DNA from: Marivita sp041725935
GTDB lineage: Bacteria > Pseudomonadota > Alphaproteobacteria > Rhodobacterales > Rhodobacteraceae
Reading direction: 5' to 3'
Assembly (NCBI GenBank): GCA_041725935.1
Contig: JBGRQD010000016.1
Location: 1 to 64,000, forward strand
Length of the DNA stretch: 64,000 bases
This document shows positions 16,143 through 24,631 of this stretch, piece by piece (the first letter of the stretch is position 1; each line of letters starts with the position of its first letter). The notes below the pieces were generated by a model. That model ran no database searches and was not told the DNA's origin. It saw only the letters and a program-made list of their open reading frames with translations. The position numbers and the translations under genes are program-made.

Positions 16143-17252
16143 CTACAGCCCGAGAGAGTCCCGCACGGGTTTCAGACGGGATCGACTCACGGGGACCTTG
16201 CCCAGATTGGCGGTCTCGAAATAGCACACGCCGTTGTCCTTTGTCCGTTCGAAGCCGGAGACGTGTTCGGGATTGATCAGGTAGCTGCGATGCGTGCGGA
16301 TGAACGGCCCCGGTGTCAGCCGCTTTTCTGCCTCGGTGATCGACCAGGCACAGAACAGCTGTTCCTCCCGTGTATAGAGATGTGTGTAATGCCCCTCGGC
16401 CCGGATCACTGCCACAGAGGCCGGATCGACAAACCGCGTCTGCCCGTCCTTTTGATAGGGGATTTGCCGTTTTGACACTGCGGGAACGACGACGGCCTCT
16501 GGCATTTCGGCAACAGCCTCTGCGACCGCGTCCGGCTTTGGGGGTGCCAGAAATGTCACACCGCTCAGCAGGAACGCACCACAGAGCACGAAGCTGGTCA
16601 GCACCACGCCAATCGCCATGATCTCGTTGCTGATGAGCGGGCCAACCTCGGTCTGTGTCTCGACGGCCACAAAGCTGGTCCCGGCGATGGCCGCGAAATG
16701 CACCGCGAACACGGCAAAGCCAAAGATCAGCGTGCCGATCACGATGTTGCGCTGTGTCCGTCGTCCGTATGCCACGGCAAAGGCGATCACGCAGAGCACG
16801 CAGGACGCCACCGTCGCAAACGCGATCCCCATTGGGGTATAGACCGCCTTGCACAGCTGCATCGCGGACATGCCAAGATAATGCATGGCGACAACACCAA
16901 GCCCGACGATCATGCCGGACAGGACCAGCGTGTACCGCGTGCGTTTCCAGAAATGCAGGATGAGCAGCGCCACCCCGACCACAAGGATTGCGACCAAAGC
17001 CGATGCCAGTGTGACGACCGCGTCATAGTAGAACAGGATCGGCAATTGCAGGCCCAGCATCGCCACGAAATGCATCGACCAGATACCGCCGCCCAAAGAA
17101 ATTGCCGACAGCATGATCAGCACTTTCTGATAGGTCACGCTGCGTGTCGACAAGCCGCGGGACAGGGACAGCCCGGTGAAGCCAGCCATCATCGCCACCA
17201 GAAGAGAGGCGAGAACTAGCCACGGGTCATGAGAAAAATCGAGTTCCTGCAT
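16143..17252 (-). CDS. coxC: MHYT-LytTR membrane regulator (CoxC type)
   Basis: A 369-residue protein. The first 235 residues form about seven membrane helices with repeated MHYT-type motifs (SMHFVAML, AMHYLGM, AVHFAAI), whose His/Met residues are proposed to bind copper and thereby sense CO, O2 or NO. After a linker, residues about 265-369 are a LytTR DNA-binding domain (VIRAEGHYTHLYT, FIRTHRSYLINPEHV). CoxC and CoxH of CO oxidisers share this design. It lies directly upstream of coxM, with a direct repeat between them, so a membrane-bound activator of the cox operon is the likely role. No ribosome site is obvious; in-frame stops upstream fix the ATG. Confidence 0.88.
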   Translation of the reverse strand: MQELDFSHDPWLVLASLLVAMMAGFTGLSLSRGLSTRSVTYQKVLIMLSAISLGGGIWSMHFVAMLGLQLPILFYYDAVVTLASALVAILVVGVALLILHFWKRTRYTLVLSGMIVGLGVVAMHYLGMSAMQLCKAVYTPMGIAFATVASCVLCVIAFAVAYGRRTQRNIVIGTLIFGFAVFAVHFAAIAGTSFVAVETQTEVGPLISNEIMAIGVVLTSFVLCGAFLLSGVTFLAPPKPDAVAEAVAEMPEAVVVPAVSKRQIPYQKDGQTRFVDPASVAVIRAEGHYTHLYTREEQLFCAWSITEAEKRLTPGPFIRTHRSYLINPEHVSGFERTKDNGVCYFETANLGKVPVSRSRLKPVRDSLGL

Positions 17253-17260
17253 GCGCCATC

Positions 17261-17278
17261 ATTAGGCCCATGCCTAAT
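17261..17278. promoter_or_regulatory. Perfect inverted repeat just upstream of coxC
   Basis: ATTAGGC-CCAT-GCCTAAT is a perfect 7-base inverted repeat with a 4-base centre, 9 bases before the coxC start on the minus strand. That position could block transcription or translation initiation. The binding protein is unknown. Confidence 0.4.
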
Positions 17279-17360
17279 TTCTCGCAAGTTTGGCGTTTTG
17301 GTCAGCGTCGAAGGTGCAAGACCGCCGGATCTGCCTAAATTTCATGCGGAAATAGGCCTT

Positions 17361-17587
17361 CGAGGGCGATCTGGACGGTATAGACTGCATGCTGCCGCTC
17401 GTGGGGTGCAAGAACTGCGAGGCCCAGCCTTGGTGCGAACCCACAGGTCATCAACGGCGCAACCGAACTGTTCATCGCCTGTTTCGGCGAGGCGGGCTGG
17501 CACGCCAGAACCGCTGTCGGGGTCGCTGGCCTGCCCGGCAATGCAGCGGTCGAGGTGGACGCCATCGTCCGCCTCAAGAATGGCTAG
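17361..17587 (+). pseudogene. RidA-family remnant, 3' end only
   Basis: The plus strand from about 17430 to the TAG at 17585-17587 reads as the end of a RidA/YjgF-type protein: NPQVINGATELFIACFGE, then WHARTAVGVAGLPGNAAVEV. The preceding 70 bases (GDLDGIDCM) look like the same family but in a different frame. The N-terminal half is absent. Frame disruption plus missing start make it a decayed gene. It overlaps the stop of the convergent peroxiredoxin gene by two to three bases. Confidence 0.68.
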
Positions 17588-18123
17588 GCCGCGCGCGAGA
17601 GCCCGCGCAGATACTCCAGCATGGTCTCGGCCCCCGACACTTCCAGAGGAACACCCGGCGGATTGTCCTTGAACCCCGGTTCGCTGAACACCTGCTCGAT
17701 CACCCGGTCGTTGACATACATCGCATAGCGCCAACTGCGCAGGCCCATGCCGTTGCTGCTGCGGTCGACCAACATACCCATCTTGCGGGTGAACTCACCA
17801 TTGCCATCGGGCAACATCGTGACCTTCTCGACCTGCCGCGACAGCGCCCATTGGTGCATCACGAAGGCGTCGTTGACCGAAACGCACAGCACCTCGTCGA
17901 TCCCAAGATCGCGGAACGCATCATAATGCTGCTCAAAGCCCGGCAGGTGGCTTTCGGAACAGGCGGGCGTGAACGCGCCCGGCACCCCGAACAGAACGAT
18001 CCGTTTGCCTGCGAAAACATCCTCGGAGGTCCGTTGCTTCCACTCGAACGGGTTCGGCCCTGCAAGCGTATCGTTGCGCACACGTGTGTGGAAAACGGCG
18101 TTAGGTACGGATTGGGGGTGCAT
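17584..18123 (-). CDS. Prx5-type peroxiredoxin
   Basis: A 179-residue thiol peroxidase of the Prx5/AhpC-TSA redoxin class. The peroxidatic Cys is in VPGAFTPACSESHLPGFEQH, the family signature. VNDAFVMHQWAL, MGMLVDRSSNGMGLRSWRYAM and the C-terminal GAETMLEYL are also typical. It reduces H2O2 and alkyl peroxides with glutaredoxin or glutathione as likely electron donor. No glutaredoxin domain is fused. It is preceded by two related 14-base repeats at 18231-18263 that overlap the end of the fadJ-like gene. Confidence 0.9.
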   Translation of the reverse strand: MHPQSVPNAVFHTRVRNDTLAGPNPFEWKQRTSEDVFAGKRIVLFGVPGAFTPACSESHLPGFEQHYDAFRDLGIDEVLCVSVNDAFVMHQWALSRQVEKVTMLPDGNGEFTRKMGMLVDRSSNGMGLRSWRYAMYVNDRVIEQVFSEPGFKDNPPGVPLEVSGAETMLEYLRGLSRAA

Positions 18124-18230
18124 GAGGTCTCTTTCCCGCTGGTGTCGGCGCAGCCCGTGATAATCGAACAGCTCGCGCCGGTCGACAGGAACTTGACCGT
18201 GGGTTGGCGGGACTTGTGTCCAGACTCTTG

Positions 18231-18263
18231 ACCGGAGGGTAAGATTTTACCGGACGGTAAAAA
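18231..18263. promoter_or_regulatory. Paired palindromic repeats at end of fadJ-like gene
   Basis: ACCGGAGGGTAAGA (18231-18244) and ACCGGACGGTAAAA (18250-18263) repeat with a 19-base period. The second lies in a perfect palindrome TTTTACCG-GA-CGGTAAAA at 18246-18263. This looks like a TetR-type operator pair. The palindrome contains the last codons and stop of the fadJ-like gene, and it lies upstream of the peroxiredoxin start. Confidence 0.5.
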
Positions 18264-20175
18264 GTGGTCCGCCTTTCCAGCGCGGGAAGCCGTAGCCGTT
18301 GACCATCACCACGTCGATATCGGCGGCGGACTTGGCGATGCCTTCGGCCAGAACCGCCCCCGCCTCCTGCACCATGGCCCCAAGAATACGGGGCATCACG
18401 TCCTTGGTCTCCAACACCGCATCCGCGACGGCCATGGACTGTCGTTCTTCACCGATGATCGCTGTCACCGCATCCGAAGGCATGGCCTTGCCATCCGAGT
18501 AATCGTACCAGCCAGCCCCGGTCTTGCGGCCAAACCGACCCTGTTCGCACAGACGGTCGGCGATCCGGATATGCCCGTCGCCAATCCCCCCTTCGGCAAG
18601 CCGGCGTTTGCGCATGGCCCATGCGATGTCCAGACCGGCGAGATCCTGCATCTCGAACACGCCCATCGGGAAGCCGTAGTCACGCATCGCATCATCGACC
18701 TGTTCGGGGCTGGCCCCGTCGATCAGAAGCCGGTCCGCCTCGGCGCGGTAGGCCGACATGATGCGGTTGCCGATGAAGCCGTCGCAGACCCCCGAAAAGA
18801 CACCGATCTTGCCAAGGATTTTCGACAGCCGCGCGGCGGTCGCCACCACGTCATCCGCCACCTCGGCAGGCAGGACGATCTCCAGCAGCTTCATGATATG
18901 GGCAGGCGAAAAGAAATGCAGGCCGATGGCGCGGGACGGGTCGCGCAGGCACGCGGCGATCTCGGTCACGTCCAGATAGGAGGTGTTGGTGGCAAGGATC
19001 GCATCTTGGCGCGTCGCGGCATCTAGCCTGCGAAACACCTGCTTTTTGACCTCCATATCCTCGAACACCGCTTCGATCACGAGGTCCATATCCGCCAGAG
19101 CCGAGTAATCAGTTGCGGCATCAAACCGTGCCAAGGTGGCGTCAAGATCGGGCAGCAGGCCGCGTTTTGCGCTGCTCTCCAACGTGGCCTGGACTCGGGC
19201 AATTCCAGCCTCAAGGCTGGCTGCATCGCGTTCGATCAGTGTGACGGTGAGGCCACGCATCAGGCAGAGCGATGCGATCCCTGCCCCCATCGTGCCGCCA
19301 CCGATCACGCCGATCTGCGTGATCGGCCGGGGTGTCGCCTTGGCACGCGGATCCGACAGGGTCGCCCGTTCGGCAAAGAAAATGTGGCGCAGGGCGCGGG
19401 CCTGATCGCTGGTCTTGAGCGACAGAAACGTCGCGCGTTCGGCAGCCAGCGCCTCGGCGGCAGGCAGGGTCAGCCCACGATCAAGCGCGTCGATGGCAGC
19501 AGGCACGGACACCTGCCCGCGCGCCTTGCGGCGCAGGTCGGATGCGATCCGGTCGAACTGCGAGGCGTCACTCTTGCCGATCACCGGCTTGGCGAGGGTC
19601 GGACGCAGAGCGACACCGGCGACAGCCAGATCACAGGCCTCCTGCACCAGATCACCCTGCGCAATCGCGTCGATCAATCCGGCATCCAGCGCCTCTTGTG
19701 CGCTGATCGGCTTGCCGCCCGCGATCATGGTCAGCGCCAGTTCGGCCCCCACAAGGCGCGGCAGGCGCACGGTGCCTCCCGCCCCCGGCACAAGGCCCAG
19801 CGTCACTTCAGGCAGGCCCATGCGCGCCGACGCCTCTGCAATCCGGCAATGACACCCCACCGCCAGTTCCAGTCCGCCGCCCAGTGCCGAGCCGTGCATT
19901 GCCGCGATCCATGGCTTTGACGCGGCCTCGATCGCCGCGATCACGTCGGGCAGGTGCGGCGCGACCGGCGGCAAATCGAATTCACGTACATCGGCGCCGG
20001 CCACAAAGGTGCGCCCGGCGCATGTCAGGACCACTGCGTCGACCGTGGCATCCGCCTCGGTCTGTGCCAGAGCGTCGAGCAGGCCCGCGCGCACCGCCTG
20101 TGACGACGCGTTGACCGGCGGGTTGTCGATGGTGACGATGGCAATGCGGCCCTGTGTCTGCACGGTGACGGTCAT
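18247..20175 (-). CDS. Truncated enoyl-CoA hydratase / 3-hydroxyacyl-CoA dehydrogenase (FadJ-like)
   Basis: A 642-residue bifunctional protein. The N-terminal crotonase domain has GSALGGGLELAVGCH and the catalytic-region GLPEVTLGLVPGAGGT. The NAD-binding 3-hydroxyacyl-CoA dehydrogenase domain begins with IGVIGGGTMGAGIASL, continues through NTSYLDVTEIA and GLHFFSPAHIMKLLEIV, and is followed by the C-terminal domain. Homologues reach about 690-700 residues; this one stops at GYGFPRWKGGPLFTVR, where others continue for roughly 50 residues. The break falls inside a palindromic operator-like sequence, suggesting a rearranged 3' end. It follows fahA by 12 bases with AAGGGAACCC as ribosome site. The core active sites remain, so activity is possible. 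Confidence 0.85.
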   Translation of the reverse strand: MTVTVQTQGRIAIVTIDNPPVNASSQAVRAGLLDALAQTEADATVDAVVLTCAGRTFVAGADVREFDLPPVAPHLPDVIAAIEAASKPWIAAMHGSALGGGLELAVGCHCRIAEASARMGLPEVTLGLVPGAGGTVRLPRLVGAELALTMIAGGKPISAQEALDAGLIDAIAQGDLVQEACDLAVAGVALRPTLAKPVIGKSDASQFDRIASDLRRKARGQVSVPAAIDALDRGLTLPAAEALAAERATFLSLKTSDQARALRHIFFAERATLSDPRAKATPRPITQIGVIGGGTMGAGIASLCLMRGLTVTLIERDAASLEAGIARVQATLESSAKRGLLPDLDATLARFDAATDYSALADMDLVIEAVFEDMEVKKQVFRRLDAATRQDAILATNTSYLDVTEIAACLRDPSRAIGLHFFSPAHIMKLLEIVLPAEVADDVVATAARLSKILGKIGVFSGVCDGFIGNRIMSAYRAEADRLLIDGASPEQVDDAMRDYGFPMGVFEMQDLAGLDIAWAMRKRRLAEGGIGDGHIRIADRLCEQGRFGRKTGAGWYDYSDGKAMPSDAVTAIIGEERQSMAVADAVLETKDVMPRILGAMVQEAGAVLAEGIAKSAADIDVVMVNGYGFPRWKGGPLFTVR

Positions 20176-20187
20176 GGCAGGGTTCCC

Positions 20188-21438
20188 TTACCGCCGCGCC
20201 GGGCGCACGGTGCCGGTGCACGCCCCGAAGCCCACGCGATAGCCCTCGCCCTGCGCGTGACCCCGCAGGGTCAGAGTGTCCCCGTCCTCGACAAAGCTGC
20301 GGGTCTCGCCACTGTCCAATGTCAGCGGCTCTTTCCCGCCCCAACTGAGTTCCAGCAAGGAGCCGCGAGTGTGCTTTTCCGGTCCCGAGATGGTGCCCGA
20401 CCCCAGCAGATCCCCGACCCGCATCGGGCAGCCAGAGCTGGTGTGATGCGCCAGTTGCTGCGCAGCGGAGTAATACATCTCGGCGTAGTTCGTGCGGGCG
20501 ATGACGGTCTCGGTGCCCTGCTCCGGCGTCAGCCCGACCTCCAGCGCGATGTCGTAGAGCATGGGGCCGGATTCGGTCAGGTAGTCCAGCAAAGGCGTTT
20601 CCCGTGTGGGCGTGCTGGTGCGGAACGGCGCCAGCGCTTCGGCGGTGACGATCCACGGGCTGATCGTCGTCGCGGTGGCCTTGGCTTGAAACGGGCCGAG
20701 CGGCTGGTATTCCCAGGCCTGAATATCGCGGGCGGACCAGTCGTTTAGCAGGACATAGCCAAAGATATTGTCGAAAGCCTGCGAGACGCTGATCGGGCCG
20801 TCTGACGGCTGGCCGACGATTGCGCCGATCTCTAGCTCGATGTCGAACTTGGCAGAGGGCGCAAAGCGCGGAATGTCGTCCTCTGGCCCCTTGATCTGGC
20901 CCTGAGGGCGCGTGATCGGCGTGCCCGACACCACCACCGAAGACGCCCGGCCGTTATAGCCGATGGGAATGTGCAGCCAGTTCGGCGGCAGGGCATTTTC
21001 AGCGCCGCGAAACATCGTGCCCACGTTGGTGGCGTGATGGCGGCTGGAATAGAAATCGGTGAATTCGCTGACCCGGAAGGGCATGTGCAGCACCGCCCGC
21101 GCCAATGGCACGGAATGGCTGATGATCTGGTCTTGCACGACCTCGTCCGCGCCTTCGGCCAGCATCGCGGTCAGCGCCGCACGGTAGTGCGACCATGCTG
21201 CAGGGCCTAGCTCCATGAAGTCGTTCCAATAGGGCGCGTCCAGCACATCCGCCTGCGGATCGGCGCGCAGAAGGCCCGCAGCCTCGAGCCCGGTCGCATC
21301 GACGATCCGGTCGCCGATGGCGACACCGCAGCGCAGATCGCCATCGCCCACCGAGAACACCCCATACGGCAGATTGTTCAGCGGGAACTCACCCTCCGGC
21401 GCATTGGCGCTGTCCAGCCAGGAACGACGCAGAGCCAT
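20188..21438 (-). CDS. fahA: Fumarylacetoacetase
   Basis: A 416-residue fumarylacetoacetate hydrolase, the last enzyme of the homogentisate pathway, giving fumarate and acetoacetate. The metal and catalytic region FTDFYSSRHHATNVGTMFRG, the acidic ELEIGAIVG, and LLNDWSARDIQAWEYQPLGP match the family. The N-terminal SH3-like domain starts with NNLPYGVFS. It starts 3 bases after hmgA, and fadJ-like follows 12 bases on. No maleylacetoacetate isomerase is seen in this operon. Confidence 0.95.
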   Translation of the reverse strand: MALRRSWLDSANAPEGEFPLNNLPYGVFSVGDGDLRCGVAIGDRIVDATGLEAAGLLRADPQADVLDAPYWNDFMELGPAAWSHYRAALTAMLAEGADEVVQDQIISHSVPLARAVLHMPFRVSEFTDFYSSRHHATNVGTMFRGAENALPPNWLHIPIGYNGRASSVVVSGTPITRPQGQIKGPEDDIPRFAPSAKFDIELEIGAIVGQPSDGPISVSQAFDNIFGYVLLNDWSARDIQAWEYQPLGPFQAKATATTISPWIVTAEALAPFRTSTPTRETPLLDYLTESGPMLYDIALEVGLTPEQGTETVIARTNYAEMYYSAAQQLAHHTSSGCPMRVGDLLGSGTISGPEKHTRGSLLELSWGGKEPLTLDSGETRSFVEDGDTLTLRGHAQGEGYRVGFGACTGTVRPARR

Positions 21439-21441
21439 CGG

Positions 21442-22791
21442 TTATTTCTTCCCCGGCGTGCCGTCGAATTTCTTTTCAAGGCTGTCCCAGCAGTCGATGT
21501 AGTCATCCTGCAAGGGCGCCTCTTTTCCTGCGAATTCAGTAAGATGTTGCGGGAACCTCGTCTCGAACATGAAGGACATGGTACGGTCCAGCTTGTCCGG
21601 TCCGAGATTGGCATTCGACGCTTTCTCGAACGCCTCGCGGTCCGGACCATGGGGCAGCATCATGTTGTGCAGGCTCATCCCGCCGGGGACAAAACCCTGC
21701 GGTTTGGCATCGTATTGGCCGTAAATGTTGCCCATCAATTCGGACATGATGTTCTTGTGATACCACGGCGGACGGAACGTATTCTCGGCCACCAGCCACC
21801 GTTCACGGAACAGCACGAAGTCGATATTCGCTGTGCCCGGCACACCCGAGGGCGCGGTCAGGACGGTAAAGATCGACGGGTCCGGATGGTCGAACAGGAT
21901 GGCGCCAACCGGACAATAGGTCCGCAAATCATACTTGTAAGGCGCGTAATTGCCATGCCACGCCACCACGTCGAGCGGGCTTTGCCCGATCTGCGTCTCA
22001 TGAAACTGCCCGCACCATTTGACGGTGAGGGTCGAGGGCACCTCGCGGTCCTCAAACGCCGCAACAGGCACCTTGAAATCGCGCGGATTGGCAAGGCAGT
22101 TGGCCCCGATGGGGCCACGCGCGGGCAGTTCGAATTTCTGCCCGTAGTTTTCACACACGAAACCGCGGCAAGGGCCGTCCAGCACCTCAACGCGGTAGAC
22201 TAACCCGCGTGGCAGGATGGCGATTTCCTTGGGTTCGACGTCGATGATGCCCAGTTCCGTGGCAAAGCGCAGCCGTCCTTCCTGAGGAACGACCAGCAAC
22301 TCGCTGTCGGCGCTGAAGAAATAGGCGTCCTTCATGCTTTCAGTGACAAGGTAGATATGGCTGGCCATACCGACCTGCGTGTTCACATCTCCGGCCGTCG
22401 TCATGGTGCGCATGCCTGTCAGCCATGTGAGCGGCGCATCGCTATGCGGCACCGGATCCCAGCGATACTGGCCCAGCGAGGTCACGTCCTCCACCACATT
22501 GGGCGCGCTTTTCCAGTATGGCAGATCAATCCGCGTATATCGCGCCGAGTGTTTTACGGATGGGCGAATGCGGTAGGACCATGTGCGTTCGGGCGGGTTG
22601 GCGGTAAAAGCGGTGCCCGAGAGTTGCTCGCCATAAAGCCCATAATTGCATTTTTGCGGGCTGTTCATGCCACACGGGAGGGCGTCGGGCAGCGCCTCGG
22701 TCTCAAAGTCATTGGCCCAACCGGGCATGTATCCCGGTTCGGTCAGAGTGCCTTTGGCCTGAATCAGGCCAGAGCTGTGCGGAGCATTCAT
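21442..22791 (-). CDS. hmgA: Homogentisate 1,2-dioxygenase
   Basis: A 449-residue ring-cleaving dioxygenase converting homogentisate to maleylacetoacetate. It has the family start PGYMPGWANDFETEALPDAL, GLYGEQLSGTAF, and the Fe(II) region PPWYHKNIMSELMG with PGGMSLHNMMLPHGPD. The ATG overlaps the stop of the DUF2783 gene by one base; AAAGGAGACACG is the ribosome site inside that gene. It is the pathway centre for tyrosine and phenylalanine catabolism. Confidence 0.97.
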   Translation of the reverse strand: MNAPHSSGLIQAKGTLTEPGYMPGWANDFETEALPDALPCGMNSPQKCNYGLYGEQLSGTAFTANPPERTWSYRIRPSVKHSARYTRIDLPYWKSAPNVVEDVTSLGQYRWDPVPHSDAPLTWLTGMRTMTTAGDVNTQVGMASHIYLVTESMKDAYFFSADSELLVVPQEGRLRFATELGIIDVEPKEIAILPRGLVYRVEVLDGPCRGFVCENYGQKFELPARGPIGANCLANPRDFKVPVAAFEDREVPSTLTVKWCGQFHETQIGQSPLDVVAWHGNYAPYKYDLRTYCPVGAILFDHPDPSIFTVLTAPSGVPGTANIDFVLFRERWLVAENTFRPPWYHKNIMSELMGNIYGQYDAKPQGFVPGGMSLHNMMLPHGPDREAFEKASNANLGPDKLDRTMSFMFETRFPQHLTEFAGKEAPLQDDYIDCWDSLEKKFDGTPGKK

Positions 22792-22985
22792 TACGTGTCT
22801 CCTTTCGAGGCGGCGGCCAGCGCTTCGGTCAGCACCGCGCGGTCGCCGATATGGTTGGCAAGGATCAGGATCAGGCGGGCGTTGAACGCGATGCTTTCAT
22901 CATCATTCAGCCCATCATGGGCTTCGAGCAGTTCGGAATAGAACCCGTCAGGATCCGGAATGTTGGGAGCGGTGTTGAGCGCCAT
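22791..22985 (-). CDS. DUF2783 small protein
   Basis: A 64-residue helical acidic protein (IPDPDGFYSELLEAHDGL, FNARLILILANHIGD). It matches the DUF2783 type found next to FAD-dependent aromatic hydroxylases. It sits between the monooxygenase gene, which ends just five bases after this gene's ATG, and hmgA, which it overlaps by one base. A small partner or stabiliser of the hydroxylase is plausible; no function is established. Confidence 0.85.
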   Translation of the reverse strand: MALNTAPNIPDPDGFYSELLEAHDGLNDDESIAFNARLILILANHIGDRAVLTEALAAASKGDT

Positions 22986-22989
22986 GACG

Positions 22990-24603
22990 TCAGTCCTTTG
23001 CAATCGCGGTGGCCAGTGCGGCACGCACCGCCGCCGCGTCGAAGGTGGCCCACCGTGCCGCCACATGCTGATCGGGCCGGATCAGGTAGACCGCGCTCGG
23101 CGCATCACCCAAATAGCGGTCCCTGATGTCGCCTTTCACAGGCAAGGACAGGCTGCGCAGCACCAGCCCGTGGGCAGAGAGCGTCTCCGGCAGATCGACA
23201 CCCATGCCGAGCAGCACAAAATCTCGGCCCAGATGGTCCAGCAAAAACCCCTGCCCCAAAGGCGCATCGGGGCACGGTGCGCCGGGTCGGGTGCGGGTCG
23301 GGCCATCCGGCAGCGCGTCGGGCGTGTTGAGCGGCAGCCCGTCATAGACGCAGGGCACCGAAAGCCGCCCGGAATTGACGAGCGGCCGGGCAAAGGCGTG
23401 GTGTTCCGCCAGATCGAGCACAGCGTTACGGAACACATGGCTGATGCGGGATTTCGGCGTGATGAAATCGGTCGACCGCGACGAGTTGAGGATGTTTTCG
23501 TCCGCACCGTGTCGTCGCTCCAGATCATAGCTGTCAAGAAGCGCCTCGGGAGCCGTGCCGTTCAACACCAAACCAAGCTTCCAGCCCAGATTGTCCACGT
23601 CCTGAATGCCGGAATTCGCCCCGCGTGCACCGAAGGGTGAAACCTGATGCGCCGCGTCCCCGGCAAAGATCACCCGGCCTTGGCGAAAGGTTTTCATCCG
23701 GCGGCACTGGAACCGGTAGATCGAAGTCCAGACCAGTTCGTATTCCACATCCGGGCCAAGCATCGCATCAAGGCGCCGGCGGACGTTTTCCTCTTTCAGT
23801 TCTTCGGTGCGGTCGATGTCCCAGCCCAGCTGGAAGTCGATCCGCCACACCCCGTCCGGCTGCTTGTGCAAAAGCGCGCTGTCGCCGGATTTGAAATGCG
23901 GCTCGAACCAGAACCAGCGTTCGGTGGGGAAATCCGCCTTCATCGTGATATCGGCGATCAGGAAATTGTCCTCGAACACCCGGCCTTCAAAATCCAGACC
24001 CATCATCTTGCGCAGAGGGCTGGACGCGCCGTCACATCCGATCAGCCAATCCGCCGCGATCCGGTAGGGACCGTCAGGTGTGGTGATATGAAGGATGACA
24101 TGATCCTCCCTGACCTCGACCGTGTCGACGCGGTTCTTCCCCCGCAGCTCGATCGGCGCGCCCTGTGCCTGCGCCTCGCGGACGCGGTCCACAAGGAAGC
24201 GTTCGAAATAGGGCTGTTGCAGGTTGATGAAGGCCGGATAGCGGTGGCCCTGTTCTGGCAGCAGGTTGAACTCGAAGACCTGCCGGTCATCATGGAACAC
24301 CTTGCCGAGGTTCCAGACCACACCCTTGTCGAGCATCGGCTGACCGCACCCGTACCGATGGGCGATCTCAAGCGTACGTTTCGCAAAACAAATGGCGCGG
24401 CTTCCCTGCCCGACCCCTTCGTGATCATCGAGCAGGACCACCGGGATACCCTGCAGCCCCAGATCAAGCGCCGTGGCGATGCCAACCGGGCCACCCCCCA
24501 TGACAACCACCGGGTGCCGCACCGGCGCGGATGCATCCTGATCGGTGCTGCGCGTATAGGGATACAGCGTAAACGCCAATTGATAGCGGTCATCCAGCGG
24601 CAT
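22990..24603 (-). CDS. FAD-dependent aromatic hydroxylase
   Basis: A 537-residue group A flavoprotein monooxygenase. The Rossmann motif VVMGGGPVGIATALDL begins near residue 33. The DG motif region ADWLIGCDGASSPLRKMMG and the FAD ribityl motif VIFAGDAAHQVSPFGARG follow, with a thioredoxin-like C-terminal extension (RDFVLLGMGVD). It resembles MhpA/PheA-type hydroxylases. Placement before hmgA suggests it makes homogentisate or a related hydroquinone, for example from a hydroxyphenylacetate. The substrate is not determined by sequence; 3-hydroxybenzoate-like compounds are also possible. Confidence 0.83.
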   Translation of the reverse strand: MPLDDRYQLAFTLYPYTRSTDQDASAPVRHPVVVMGGGPVGIATALDLGLQGIPVVLLDDHEGVGQGSRAICFAKRTLEIAHRYGCGQPMLDKGVVWNLGKVFHDDRQVFEFNLLPEQGHRYPAFINLQQPYFERFLVDRVREAQAQGAPIELRGKNRVDTVEVREDHVILHITTPDGPYRIAADWLIGCDGASSPLRKMMGLDFEGRVFEDNFLIADITMKADFPTERWFWFEPHFKSGDSALLHKQPDGVWRIDFQLGWDIDRTEELKEENVRRRLDAMLGPDVEYELVWTSIYRFQCRRMKTFRQGRVIFAGDAAHQVSPFGARGANSGIQDVDNLGWKLGLVLNGTAPEALLDSYDLERRHGADENILNSSRSTDFITPKSRISHVFRNAVLDLAEHHAFARPLVNSGRLSVPCVYDGLPLNTPDALPDGPTRTRPGAPCPDAPLGQGFLLDHLGRDFVLLGMGVDLPETLSAHGLVLRSLSLPVKGDIRDRYLGDAPSAVYLIRPDQHVAARWATFDAAAVRAALATAIAKD

Positions 24604-24631
24604 GATGGGTCTCCTCCCCCGTCACTCGGCC

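Noticed and set aside
17332..17344. TGCCTAAATTTCA shared with 58487-58499 as a possible common regulatory site
   Set aside because: A 13-base match between two places is expected by chance in 64 kb, and the surrounding sequence does not match.
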